64,000 nt of DNA from Casuarina equisetifolia. Lineage: Eukaryota > Streptophyta > Magnoliopsida > Fagales > Casuarinaceae. Below the pieces are notes generated by a model that was not told the origin of the DNA, ran no database searches, and saw nothing but the letters and a program-made list of their open reading frames with translations. Each line of letters opens with the position of its first letter. Positions within the stretch are counted from its first letter, which is position 1. Shown here piece by piece: positions 42,809-54,369 of this stretch. The stretch spans positions 12,757,931-12,821,930 of the forward strand of contig CM052357.1 in the NCBI GenBank assembly GCA_028551475.1, read 5' to 3'. The position numbers and the translations under genes are program-made.

Positions 42809-42904
42809 GAAAGAGGGAAGAGAGAAGAGAGAAGAAGAGAGAAGAGAGAGAAGAAGAGAGAAGAAGAGAGAAGAAGAGAAAAGAGAGAAAAGAGAGAAAA
42901 GAGG
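42809..42904. repeat. Purine (GAAGAGAGA) low-complexity tract
   Basis: About 95 bases almost entirely A and G in irregular gaagaga units. It produces several long spurious frames rich in Arg/Glu/Lys or Ser/Leu/Phe on the two strands. Confidence 0.9.
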
Positions 42905-43728
42905 TATTCCCTCGCTGTAGAAATCTCTGGCTCTACAGCAAATCTTTCGCAATATCGAAGGCTGAGTTGCATTTCGGTCGTGAGCACAACTTTTGTCAAC
43001 GTGCGTAGAAATTTTCCTTACCATTGATTCTGGTGGTAGTCCAGTAGTTGGTCGTGATCTACAGTCCAAGTGAACCTACGAGGGCCTTCTGCTAGGAAAG
43101 CGACATAAGGCATTGTCAGTGCCAAAAGATTATTGGACTGATAGGATAACAAGCTATCCCACTTGGTCCCCCTTAATTTACAACTTCTGTTTGCCAAGAG
43201 TTTGCTCCAATTATTTTATGTTTACTAGATTCTAATAGCTATTGAAGTCCTTCAAAGGCCAGTTCCCAGACATGCACGCGACAATGTGATTCTTCACATG
43301 TTAACAGAAAAAGAATGGTTCTGAAGGGTAGATTCAAAAGATGGTCTTTGTAGATCATCTTCTTTCTCTTGGTCTCCTTCTTCCAGCCTTGAAAGAGAAT
43401 CCTTCAGTTTGTAAGAAAATGTTACTTATGTTAAAAATAATTTGGCTGTAGAAAATATCATTAAAAAGACTAAATACCAAAGTCGACGATGCAAATTGAA
43501 ATATTGATAATGTGAACAATTACAAATGATATAATGAAATGACATAACAGACGCGAGGATGATTCAGTTTGTAATAAAATATTATACTTAAATCTGAATT
43601 AAAGTAATATTATATTTAAGAAAAGATAGGTCACTACTGTTCCTGCAGAGCACTATTTTTAACAGTTTAAAACACAACGAGCTGAAAGCTTCCTGCTTCA
43701 GGAAATGTACCGACACTAAAGCTCTTAC

Positions 43729-43830
43729 CAATATCCGAGGGTGATGATTGAGGGTGAAGGCCCTCCATGAAGCCGAGCCCGACAGAGAATCTGCTTTTCC
43801 CGTCACCTTTGGGAAACTTTAATTTGGAGC
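43729..43830 (-). other. Orphan exon candidate
   Basis: On the minus strand a pyrimidine tract ending TTTCTGCAG precedes a 102-base segment closed by G/GTAAGAGC. Only one of three frames is open, encoding SKLKFPKGDGKSRFSVGLGF followed by MEGLHPQSSPSDIG. A possible next exon starts after an AG at about 43392 and would end the frame within 16 codons. I do not recognise the peptide and see no convincing first exon. It could be part of a small gene, a gene relic, or chance. Confidence 0.3.
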
Positions 43831-44275
43831 CTGCAGAAAGTAAAGAAAAATACCACTACTATGTTAGGCATACGAGATTGCAAAAACAGATTTTCTTTCG
43901 TTTTTCCCTCGTTGTGTAGGAAAATTGCAGGAGCTAAATCGGTCATTTCTTACTTGTTGCATAATAAAGTCTTATATGAGAAAGAGTACTTATAACGTAT
44001 TTTATAAATTTAAATAATTTTTTTCCTTAACAATATCTTTTAAAAGAAATAAATTTAGGTCTTTTAGTTGGTATTAAAATCAATCATTTCTTCATTATTT
44101 GAATCCAATTCCCCTAATGGACTAATCTTTTATTGGCGAAAGATCGAATTTGAACTATAAAGAGAATTAGACAATTAGGTTGAGAAAAGAACAGCATGTG
44201 ATACATGTTATAAATTTTAAGATAACGCTTCCAAAACTTTTCAAGGGGGGTAAAGAAGTGGAACACAGCAACGTC

Positions 44276-44355
44276 GTCAATTTAGTCAACAGATCTGTGG
44301 TCTGATGGGATCCAGCTGGCTGGAGTGGTGGGGCCCGTGGTCAACCAGGGTTGAC
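44276..44355. promoter_or_regulatory. W-box cluster with a TTGAC palindrome
   Basis: Four TTGAC/GTCAA cores lie within 80 bases, the last two forming a perfect inverted repeat, GTCAACC-AG-GGTTGAC, at 44340-44355. W-boxes bind WRKY factors (established). No confirmed gene lies next to it; the orphan exon about 450 bases away on the minus strand is the nearest candidate. Confidence 0.35.
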
Positions 44356-45819
44356 GGTAGAGGAATGGCAAAACATCAGGAAATGCTCGATGACGTCTTC
44401 AGCGGTGGGTCCTACATAGTGGTGTCGATACTAATATTTGTTAAATAATTAATTAATTCATTCATAACTTTTGGGCTGGGGATTTTGACCGGATCTTTTG
44501 TCCGCCCCATGTCTTCTCTTCTGTCCTATCTCAAATAATAATAAACGTTTAACATTAAGTATTTGAAATTGAGGAAAATCTTGGGCGTTGCTTGCACTGG
44601 TTCTGTCCCGGGATAGAAAACAATCGACGAGGCTTCATAAGAGCAACCTCAAGACGTTGTTTCCTCGGGCTTCAAGTTGGGTGCTCGACCAAGTGTCTGT
44701 GGCTGCAACAGGAACTTTTCCACAAAGACTTCTCACCGTAATTTTCTAAATCGAAGGGGAGTGACAACAATGGCTTTATGGGCCAACTCTAGACCTTGCT
44801 AAATCTGTCAGATTCCCCAGACGATTGATGTTTTTCTTCAGTTTGATGCCTCTCCCATCGTGTGCTCTCGATCTGTTTCTGATTGTTTTTTACTTTTTTG
44901 CAATCCTTCTCCAACTAAAGTTAGAAAAAGTACCAAATCTTGCTTAGAAAGGTAGAGTTTGAATACTACAGCGCAGAGAGCCCAAGATGACCCCATTATC
45001 TTCTGTTCAAAGGAAAGAGAATAGCAGGTAAAACGAAGCACATCAAGCACCAAAAAAGGCACTCTTCAACGAATCCTAGGCTTTTGGTAACCACAATGTT
45101 GAAGATGGTTTACAGAGAATCAAAGCATGCCATGTTGTATAAATGTCAAGCAACGATTCTGTTGGTTCGCCATTGTGCATACACCTTTTACCAAACCATT
45201 GCGTACTCATTTAGCTGATCTCTGTCGCACGGATGAAAGCGAAAACCTGGACAGGACCAGTTCTTTTCAGATTTCTGATTAATGTGGTGGATCTAACAGC
45301 ATAATCTGATTAATGCTGCTTTAGCTTGACTTCTTCCTGGGCTATTGGCTGTCACTGCATGTGCTCTGTCCCCAAACTTAAATGTCGTATGATCTCGAGA
45401 TGTAAGAGTAATAAGAAGACGCGTTATTGGTCAACAAAGATAATAAAAAGATTTTCCTTCTCACTCTGGAATTTTCCATGAATCTGCTGGGAAAGTGTGG
45501 GTTAACTCATTTGACAAAGCATCATGGTGCAATAATTTAGAACGACATAAATTGTCGAACTCCTGTCTTTATTTAGCGGAACAGATTCTTCAGAGATATG
45601 ATTTATTGGATCGCTCCCATTCTGAAGCTTCACAAGTTGTTTCCAACTTTACAGTTACTTTTGTCTTTCGTTGTTCTGTCAAGTCGGGGTATTAAATAAA
45701 ACAGATATTAAACTTAGAATAAAACCATTGTTAAGTGCATTTGTCATTTGACAAGACTCAGGTGGGATAGTTATTAAAATCATAATTTAAATAGGGGCAA
45801 CCAGTTGAAGAGCAGCTGA

Positions 45820-46065
45820 TCAAGTACATCTCGAGATCATACAACCAGTTTGTGCCCCGTCCCCTGGCTTAAATCCTACAGCCAGTTTGTGGATGAAGCC
45901 CGCAGGCCCATGAAATTCACAATTGATAATGTCACATAGTACCGATAAGTCTCTCGTTATGTATACATGAGCTGAATAAAATAAAGGAAATACAATATTA
46001 CAAAACAAGATAAGTAAAGTAATGAGCCTATGAACATTTACTTGGGCTTTTAATACTCTCCTCAA
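45820..46065 (-). repeat. Presumed LTR of a minus-strand copia element
   Basis: Directly follows, on the minus strand, the purine-rich end (cttgaggagag) of the copia RNase H relic. No second LTR copy is visible, and the far end is not defined. The interior has no stop for about 60 codons only by continuation of the polyprotein frame. Confidence 0.45.
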
Positions 46066-46660
46066 GTTGGAATCAAACATTTCAAGATTGAAAAATAGGT
46101 GATGGTGTTGTTTAATATTGAAGGCTTTAGTAAAGATATTTGCAGATATTTGCAGGTGTTCTAAAGTACATATGTAGAGTACGGTGATAACCTTTCTTTG
46201 GATTTTAGTCCATATAAAATGACAATTAATTTTAATATGTTTCATTTTCTTCTAAAGTACCAAATTAGCTACAATACATCTCATCGCTTCATTATCAACA
46301 AGTAGTGTAAGATTAACACCAAGATCCTTGAAAAATCCCACCAACCAAGTGATTTTACATATGGTTATATATTCTGCTTTTGCTAAGAACCTAGATACAG
46401 TTAGTTGTTCTTTTGTTCTTCAAGATATTAATGACTTTCTAAGCTTAATATAGTAAAACTTCAATTTTGAAGAAAAAGGAAGAAGAAGCCAAAGACAAAT
46501 CTTAATATACTTTAAATTCTATGAGTTGTGTCCATGTGTGACCTCTTCGGTGCATAAATAAATTGAATTGATTGTTACATTGAGTACATAATAACTAGCC
46601 TTGGTCACAATAAGATACACCAACTTGTCTACCACTTGCCTATGAGAAGTAGGATAATTC
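46066..46660 (-). pseudogene. Ty1/copia reverse transcriptase end and RNase H relic
   Basis: The minus strand gives, in order, VDKLVYLIVTKASYYVLNVT (usual GKLIYLTVTRPDISYAVNVV), AEYITICKITWLVGFFKDLG (usual AEYRAMA..CE..WL..LL.DLG), VDNEAMRCIVANLVL (usual [20 protein letters not shown]) and MKHIKINCHFIWTKIQRKVI, then ANIFTKAFNIKQHHHLF (usual ADIFTKALG). Stops and missing residues show decay. Orientation is opposite to the copia fragment at the left end of the window, so these are separate insertions. Confidence 0.78.
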
Positions 46661-46759
46661 AAAGGAGGTTATTTTTCTTACCATTATCTTCAATATTATG
46701 TTATAGTGATATCAACTTTATATTTTGTATAACAATCAAACAATAATTAAATTCATTAC

Positions 46760-47190
46760 ATTAACAAGTTTAAGCCTTTTGATTTAATTATTAGGTTCAT
46801 TACAATTATTATTATAAACAAATCTCATGTCAAAAATTAGAGTTTGAAAATATTAGCAATGGCATTAGCATTTTTACTAGTGAGGAATATATTAATATCA
46901 TCATGATATCACCATTAGGCTTAGTAAAGAGACCATAATTATTTGTGACGATAGAATGTTATGATCGTAAAAGTAATTGAATCCGTCATGCCAACAGGCT
47001 TAGGCCTTTTGACTTAATGGTTGGATTCGTTACATTTGGTATCAGAGCCAAATCCCACATGTTCAAACCACGAAAGGAGTTACTGGGCGGAAAACGTCAT
47101 GGGTTGAAGGGGCGCCTGTTAAATTCAATAGGTGTCTAGTCGGCGCCCAAACTTCATACGGGACGTGCAGATGTCAGTGTGTTGTTGATA
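46760..47190 (+). mobile_element. LTR end and tRNA-Met primer-binding site of a small LTR element
   Basis: TGGTATCAGAGCCA at 47037-47050 is a perfect match to the primer-binding site used by most plant LTR elements (complement of initiator tRNA-Met 3' end). It is preceded by ttaggccttttgacttaatg, a text typical of copia/TRIM LTR ends, and a similar text (ttaagccttttgatttaatt) occurs about 230 bases earlier. About 140 bases after the primer site a TGTTGATATAATAATTTATT motif could begin another LTR. The whole is too decayed to draw boundaries. Confidence 0.5.
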
Positions 47191-50100
47191 TAATAATTTA
47201 TTATTATTTTTCTCTTATAAATTTTGTTAAAAAAAAAGTGGACAATTTAAAATGTCATCATAATATAAATTTCAATTGAAGCATCCTTTGCTTTAAACTA
47301 GGTTCTTATGGAATTGTCGGCAAGTACCTAACTTAAACAGAAATTAAATTAGAATAAGTATTGTTTGGCACCAAAGAATTCTAAAGAGGTTTTAAATTTA
47401 ATACTTACCTCCACCCCCTTTAACCTAATAATAATAAGAACTAAGCCTTTAAAGAAAGTCTTTTTTCACATTAAGATGAAAATAAATGTTTCAAATTATC
47501 AGTAAATGTTTTCTTACCTTACAAATCATCTCCAAAAAAAAAAAAAAGCGAGCCAAGAGACGAATTTTTGAGAACTTTTGGTAGTGTTCCTTTTTCAGAA
47601 AGATCTACCAAGTAACCAAGAAAGAAACACGAATAGTTTTTTTTTTTTTTTTTCTTTCTCATGGGTCATTGAAATCTACCCGGAAACGAATTTTCTAGCC
47701 TACTCCAATCCTGAACAAATTTCGGCACCCTAGATCAAATTTATGGTTTTGTCCTGAGACCTCTACCGTGCTTGATAACATTTAATTTGAGAGCAGTATG
47801 CAGAGATCAATAGCAGGTTACTTCTTGTTAAGTCCATGGACAAATGAAGCTCTAAAGCCTATTCTGACTAAAACCAAAAAGAAAAAGAAAAAAGAAAGCA
47901 AAGGATAGTGTTACCCATTCATGGCCTGACAAGTGATCAATTCATTTTGGTAGGACCACGAAACACTGGTCCCCATGACTTTCTTGTCTGGTTTTCCTTG
48001 TCCAGGAGATAGCAAAATTGGAACCCAGATTACATGAATGCTACCTCAAACTTGACACGTGAAGAATCTCCTCAGGTATCCACACATATATGCAAATAAG
48101 CTTCCTTCTTGTGGTACTTAATTTGACTCGCTAGCAGTTGGCAATGACAATATGAGTGCATAAAAGCGGGCTGCTCATCCAGATTTGCCAAAAGCTATTT
48201 GTTTAAAAGAAAAAAGAATCTGAACCCGGATCACAGCAATCTGAAATGACCCTCATTTGTTTACTTAGTGTTGTCCTCAGTCTGGTTCTAAGATACCATC
48301 ATCGCGGAAAAGATGCTTTGAAGTTGGAATGTGTCGGTGATCTGAAATACCCCAAAAATCTGCCTGTTGAGTAAAGTAACAGAGCAGGTTGTACGTGATA
48401 AACACAAGGGCATTGAATTTCCTGATCCTGAACCGTCATGCTAAAAGCTCTAGGGTTGAAGTCTCCCATGAATCAAGATTGTGACAGCTTACCACAATTC
48501 CACAATTGATACTCATTTCGGTCCTCACTCTGGCTCCACTTCCATGTCATTCATTCTGATCCGAAACTATTCTATCAAAAGTTTTAGAGTTAAAAAGTTT
48601 ATCAAAGATTATTTTATTTAAATATTATTATAAACTTATACTCTTATAAACCTAAACCCATCACGATCTTGCTGCGTTACAGCTGTGTTACCATCAAATG
48701 CCGTCTTATCTACAACAATGTTTTGCTTCTTGTTTCCTTTTCCCAGTAGTTTAATGATTTCGAAATTCTTGAACTGTTTCAAGTTTCCGTCTCCTTATGG
48801 GAAAAATTTAATGAGCTTTCTTCAAGATCTTTCATCTAAGAATCGGAGACTTGGGTCCACTTCGGCAGAATTAATGTGTATGAGTTGGCGTATCACGTAG
48901 CATTGCTTGTCGCACATAGTGGGTGCTTAATGGAAGACAGCAGTGCCAAAAGCACATCGCCCCAGGAGTTATTCGTTTGACGTTTATTTTTTCTCCCATT
49001 AAATTTAGTAATGAATAAGTTTTTCAAATGTCTTGCACGGGTTGAACATCCGAGCAAGAACCATAAACACTTTGCTTTTGGTTCTTCGGTAGCATGGGAA
49101 ATCCAGAATCTTTCTTTCAAGGGATGCAATATCTTCCAGCAGCACTGATCACACTGACTGTCTCATCTTTCAGGAAGTTCAGTTTCTTCCCTGTTTTGGA
49201 TAAAAAAACTCGGCTCATTTGGAATAATGCCAAAAACTGGCATTAATTGAACGGACTAGAGCAACATTCAGGTTCTTAGTTTAAGACTTTGATCATTGAT
49301 AACTGGACACTGCTGATATCATATTGTTGGGCTCCTGGGTATAAGACCAGAATTGCATGAGCCCATTTTAGCTATTACACTGTAGCCCTCTTCTGTTTTT
49401 TGTTCCTCATTCTTTAAGAGCTTCTTTGGCAGCTCATTTGTACTTAGAACGATTTGTATCATTCTCACCTACATCTATTTAAATGGTTTCTGCTTCAGAT
49501 CCGATTCTCAACAGACACTTTTCCAGGTTGGTAGTTTGGCCCCATCGCTTGAAACTGATGGTGCATAAGTATCAAACATGTTTGAAACTGATGTTGTTTT
49601 ATTGAGGGTGATATAGCCCATGCCTCTATTGGCCCGATTATAACCCTAAGTTCTTCCTTTTTCTTCCTTTATGAGTCGTTTTTCTCGGTTCTCTCCTCTT
49701 TGAGGAACATGTACATGATGAAACCGATTCATTCTATAGAAGATGTTTCTACTGGTTTTCAGCTTAAATTGGTTTCTCAACACAATTTTGTCCCTATTTC
49801 ACCATATTGAGTAAAAGATGCCGAAACTTGCCAAGTATGGCAAATGTCCCAAAGCTCAAGTAAACAGAGACTCGATCAAATTTTGAGAAGCAAGGATCAC
49901 TTCGACAAGGATGAACGCATCAAAGTTGACTCACCAAAGTAAGAATTGAAAGCCACAGATGGCTTTTTTACTTTTTTGCTAGAACAATACTAAAATGGTC
50001 GAACTAAACGATGTTGCATCCCGAAACTAGCACACCTTGAAGCCCGGAAGTTGGTGCGTTATCGTATCTAACATCGGCACGAAGATAATCCCTCAGTCAG

Positions 50101-53100
50101 CGGGTGGTGCATACTGATGGCAGCTAGATGGGAAGGAGCCAACTACATGCTTTACACAATTTGGAGACAAATACTTAGGAGTGCAATTCACGTATAGTAT
50201 GTCTTCTTATGTTTGCCTTTTTATCAACCAAACAAGACTTAGCGGGCCTTCTACATGCTTTGATACTTTCTGTAGCCTTAATCGTATCGGTAACCATTTA
50301 AACAAGACAACAAAACATGCTTTAACTACAGGTGCATAAGAAACACAGGGCAACAGAATCATTATGAACTCCGGTGCTAATACATAGATACCCTCCATAA
50401 CATGATACATTGGTCAACTAAGAAAAATCCAAGCACAAGGGGATACCTAAAAAGCGATGATTCAACGATCCAGCCCTTGTTTACTTGTAAGATTCATGGA
50501 GAGAAAAGGGGACTATTTTACCAACTTATAAAAGATTGAAAAGGGGCCAACGTAAGATGTTTTACCAGTTTCTGCGTTATGTTTTCTTTTGGACTAACAA
50601 ATTACACAATGTTTACAACATGTAATACACAATTTTCAACTTTTTGTGGGCGTGATTGTAATGGACTTAACTTCACTTCCGAATTCTTGTCACTGAAATA
50701 AGAAGAGTCAACATAGTGTTCCTCCAGATGCTCACACAAATACACGATCACCAACAAACTGTAGCCTTCTAAAAATATGAAACCAAAATGGAGACCAAGA
50801 TCATCCAAAAAAAAGATTCAGAGAGAGATATGTAGCTTAAGCCAATATCAAGAATCCGGATGGAAATGAATTGTCAATATTTATAGCAATCACGTCAGTG
50901 CCCATAGATTAAAGTCAAGAAAAATGAAAACAGTGCCTATCTGATAATAATTTGTAAAGTTCATTGGACCACCCATGTTCGCAGTCTGAAGTCTTAGATT
51001 GCCACACCTGTGAATCATAATCTCCTGCCTTGTAAGAGGTTAGAACCACATTGGTACTTCATCTATTGAATTGACTAATAACCACTTAAGTCCAATGCAA
51101 AATGGCATCCAACCAACATTAACATGAAGCACATTCTCAAAATGAATATATATAGGTGACTATCTGATTCTGAATCGTAAGATCCATTGCAACGCCAATT
51201 TTTGTACTCCGCTGCCTTATATTGCCACACTCATGAACCATAATCTCCAATTTTAATCTCCTAACTTGTGAGATGTGAAAATAACTTAACAAGGAATTCC
51301 TTTTACTATTACAATTTATTAGTTGCAGAAAGGTTGAAAGATACTATGTTCAGAAACTACAATCACATTGGTACTACATGTATTAAACTCCAACACAAAA
51401 TGGCATGGCATCTATCCAACATCGCCATGAAGCATCATCTCAAAATGACAATCTACAGAAATCGGCCTTTTATAACTCGATAAATAACATCATATGATAT
51501 CCTCCTCTCCATGACTTCTCACATTCCAGGGTGAGCATATAATCATGGATGCCCAAAATTTCAAAACTGAATGATATAATCGCTGACTGCAAATTCCTTT
51601 AATCATTCCCTTGATAATCTCCATCAGTTATCCTAACAACTGAGGTGGGTGATGCTTAATATTCTTCATCAAAACAACTTAAAGAGAAAGGGGCAATACA
51701 TCGACATCAAAAAGGATTCCATCGATTCTCCATGTGATATAAATATTATCTAAGAGAAATAACCCTCCAATAATGTAGTATACTCTCAGAATGCTATACA
51801 CTAGATCCTACACCACCATTGATTTGACAGATGCCCAAAATGGAAATGATAAATTCAACACAAACTAAACATAAAAAGTAACAGTTTTAGCAAAAGATCA
51901 GAACATTCAACTGATAGAGATCGCTTTGAAATTAATCCACTAAATATTACATAAGAACAGCAAATCAACAAGTATTCACAAGAAAACTAGAAATCATTCT
52001 CATGGCCAAATAAAAAAGTCAACCAATGGGTGCACAAAAACAATTTAGATCTTGAATGAATGCTCTAGATGGCGAAAAGGATCCCACATTAACCAGCTAT
52101 TCATTGCACCAAACCAATCAAGGGTCCGACTATGAATTCCAATTGCTACTGTGATGATTAAACGTTGAAAAGGAAAACTACAAAATTCAATCCACAGCTA
52201 AGACTTCGTGATCACTTCAATATTGGGTTCTTTACCATGATTTCAGCAAACACACAAGAATCAAATGGGAACAAGCATATGGGGTTCCAAATATTGCCAA
52301 AGTCCTCAAATTCCAGCAGTAAAAGCTACGCCTGGACATCAAAGGGCATATGCATTTGTTGAGAGACTGTATAATTGAAATTTATATTGGATATCATGAA
52401 ATCTCGTAGAACAACATGCAAAAGGCTAGTTCCAATACAAAATTCGCCCGTGAACATCCGATGGCACATTCAATAACAGAAAAAAAGTCATAAGCAGAAA
52501 CCATTGGGAGCAGTGCGTTATCAGTAGAAGTAAGGGTGACGCCCCAGCTTTTACACGGTCAGGGCTGTCAAGGGACTATTATATCATATACAAAACTTCC
52601 AAAACAAGACTGAAAGGTAACCGATCATCATCTCTCCCTTCTTTTCTGACACTAGCCCCGATCGAGATTCAAATGACCATAAGTTCACCCACACCACAAG
52701 GCATAGATTATCACAACTCATGTCGCAGAAACCACAATTTGAGACTAAAAGGCATCCTATCGGAAATTTCCAACCAAAAAGAATTAAAAATAATAGTTAA
52801 CTAATTCGTGCTCAAAGGTACCAGAAGCAGCTAAAATCATACCCAATCCCTAATCGAAACACTGAAACCACTGAAATTGAATAAAGAAAAGAGAGTTACT
52901 TCTAAACTAACTGAGGAAACGCGATTCAAGTCGAAAAATCCAAAAATTGACCAGTAAATACGCATTAATAAAGTTCAGAGAAGATCCCAATGAACAGTTA
53001 AAAGTCGAAACAAACTTTATTTCACCTACATACCATCATATGAACAACCACAGAAAGAGCAAGAGCTCCCGTTCAGGCCCCAACCCCGGTACGTAAAACC

Positions 53101-53213
53101 AAAACCCACATCGTAATTGTCATCGCCATTATCATTAGCATCGAACTCAGAGAAGAAAAACACAACAAGTGGTGTCGATCGGAGTTGACCATACCACCCA
53201 AAGGATCAGAAAC
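47191..53213. other. Gene-poor 6-kb spacer
   Basis: No coding gene recognised on either strand; frames are short and lack domains. Poly-A and poly-T runs at about 47530 and 47637 hint at further retroelement debris. The right part (about 52.5-53.2 kb) should include the 3' UTR of the ESSS gene, which ends at 53214 on the minus strand. An old duplication at about 50990-51470 is listed separately. Confidence 0.45.
50990..51470. repeat. Diverged non-coding duplication
   Basis: Copy 1 (about 50990-51150) and copy 2 (about 51215-51470) share ordered blocks: gattgccacac/tattgccacac, gaatcataatctcc/gaaccataatctcc, cttgtaagaggt/cttgtgagatgt, cacattggtact, caaaatggcat, and catgaagca..tctcaaaatga. Copy 2 holds about 95 extra bases in the middle. 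No reading frame is preserved across copies, so the unit is probably not protein-coding. Confidence 0.7.
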
Positions 53214-53585
53214 TCAGTCGGATTCGGCGGAGCCGGAAGAGGAGGCCTCTAGCTGGAGGCGTTCGAGGGCCTTCTGATGGGCCCAGGTCTCGATAGTGAG
53301 ATCGGGCTTGGCGTTGAGGCCAACGCCGAGGATGACGATAGTGAGAAAACTGGTGATGTAGCAGGGCAGCTCCCAGTCCTCCCACTTACGCGACTGCCCC
53401 GGAGGCAGTGGGGTTCGGTTGAAGAGATAACCCTTCGGCCGCTCCTCGTGCCCTGGGCTGCTCCACCGGCTGGATCCTGTAGCGGCTGCACCGCCTCGGA
53501 TGCGCAGCGAGCCCTGGAGGCGCCGGCGGAGCATGGTTGTAGCGCTTCTGATGGGCATCTTTGGTGTTTCTGGGGCCTCAACCAC
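53214..53585 (-). CDS. Mitochondrial complex I ESSS subunit (NDUFB11-like)
   Basis: Single-exon frame of 123 residues; a second ATG at 53558 would give 114 residues and begins MPIRSATTMLRRRLQG, closer to family N-termini, so either may be used. The N-terminus is rich in Arg and Ser and lacks acids after Met10, as expected for mitochondrial import. The signature is PGHEERPKGYLFNRTPLPPG, then RKWEDWELPCYITSF and one membrane span (about 73-90), then GLNAKPDLTIETWAHQKALE. This is the plant ESSS subunit, a single-pass accessory protein of the membrane arm of NADH:ubiquinone oxidoreductase in the inner mitochondrial membrane. Arabidopsis homologues, from memory, are At2g42310 and At3g57785, adjacent to gar2-related and bHLH genes as here. 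The coding sequence is notably GC-rich compared with its flanks. Confidence 0.92.
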   Translation of the reverse strand: MVEAPETPKMPIRSATTMLRRRLQGSLRIRGGAAATGSSRWSSPGHEERPKGYLFNRTPLPPGQSRKWEDWELPCYITSFLTIVILGVGLNAKPDLTIETWAHQKALERLQLEASSSGSAESD

Positions 53586-54369
53586 TTAGGTTTTGGCTGT
53601 AGACTGACTCGCTGACTGACTCCCACAAACAGAAACAACGCACGGCGAGAGTTTTGCTCTTCGGAACGAGCGTATTGGAATTCGGGTTTGTTTGGGCCGT
53701 TGATATTTGAAGCCCATTTACCAGGCCCAGATAACTCTCTTAAGTTTTTTACTTTTTACTTTTCGCTCAGTGTTACAGGTTACACCATATTACAGTAGAA
53801 TTCACTATTTTTCCTTTTTAATTGGAAATGGGGTGAGCAAAACTTAGAGAATTTATTGGAGAAAATGATACTCGAACCCCGAATTCTTAAATGAAGCTAC
53901 CAGAATTCATATTGAATTCACCCATCTTCAAAATGGTATCTGAATTTAGTACCATATAAATAAAAATATTAAATGGATAGCAGTCTACCTTATGGGCAGG
54001 TGCAAAAGTTAAATCAGCAATACTACAACCGAAATATGTACCCTTCAACTTCTCTGAGATCATGTCGAGGAACAAGTGTATACCCTCCTTTTTGCTCTTA
54101 CCTCTTCAATTATAAGGAATTCTATACCCAGGCTGGTTCGAATATAACCTCAAAAAAGACTGGGGGAACCTGTAGGCGTTCCTTCTCTTCCATTTGTTTT
54201 TCATACATAATCCCCCAGTTTTATATTAATGCAGCATGACCCACCTTTCTTCTTTCTTTTTTTTTTTTTTTTTCAATTCAAGAGCGTGGTTGGTTGCCGT
54301 AATATGAGGATCCTTATTCCGAACGGGTCCTTTGATTGCTTCCAATCAAAAGTCTCCTACATTCATCAC
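53586..54369. other. Spacer between ESSS promoter and PPR 3' end
   Basis: Contains the ESSS promoter and short leader (right of 53586 on the minus strand) and the 3' UTR of the PPR gene (left of 54370). AT-rich, with a poly-T run near 54255-54273. No clear TATA box identified. Confidence 0.5.

Larger units (their letters stand above)
41500..45819. other. Gene-poor spacer
   Basis: No confident gene. Contains a purine tract (42809-42904), an isolated exon-like segment on the minus strand (43729-43830) and a cluster of W-box cores (44276-44355), described separately. Otherwise AT-rich with short frames only. Confidence 0.45.

Noticed and set aside
42622..43069. Long frames rich in Ser/Leu/Phe or Arg/Glu/Lys
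   Set aside because: Produced by the purine tract at 42809-42904; low-complexity artefact.
53249..53638. Minus-strand frame of 129 codons overlapping ESSS
   Set aside because: Out-of-frame shadow of the ESSS coding region; only the 53214-53585 frame carries the complex I signature.
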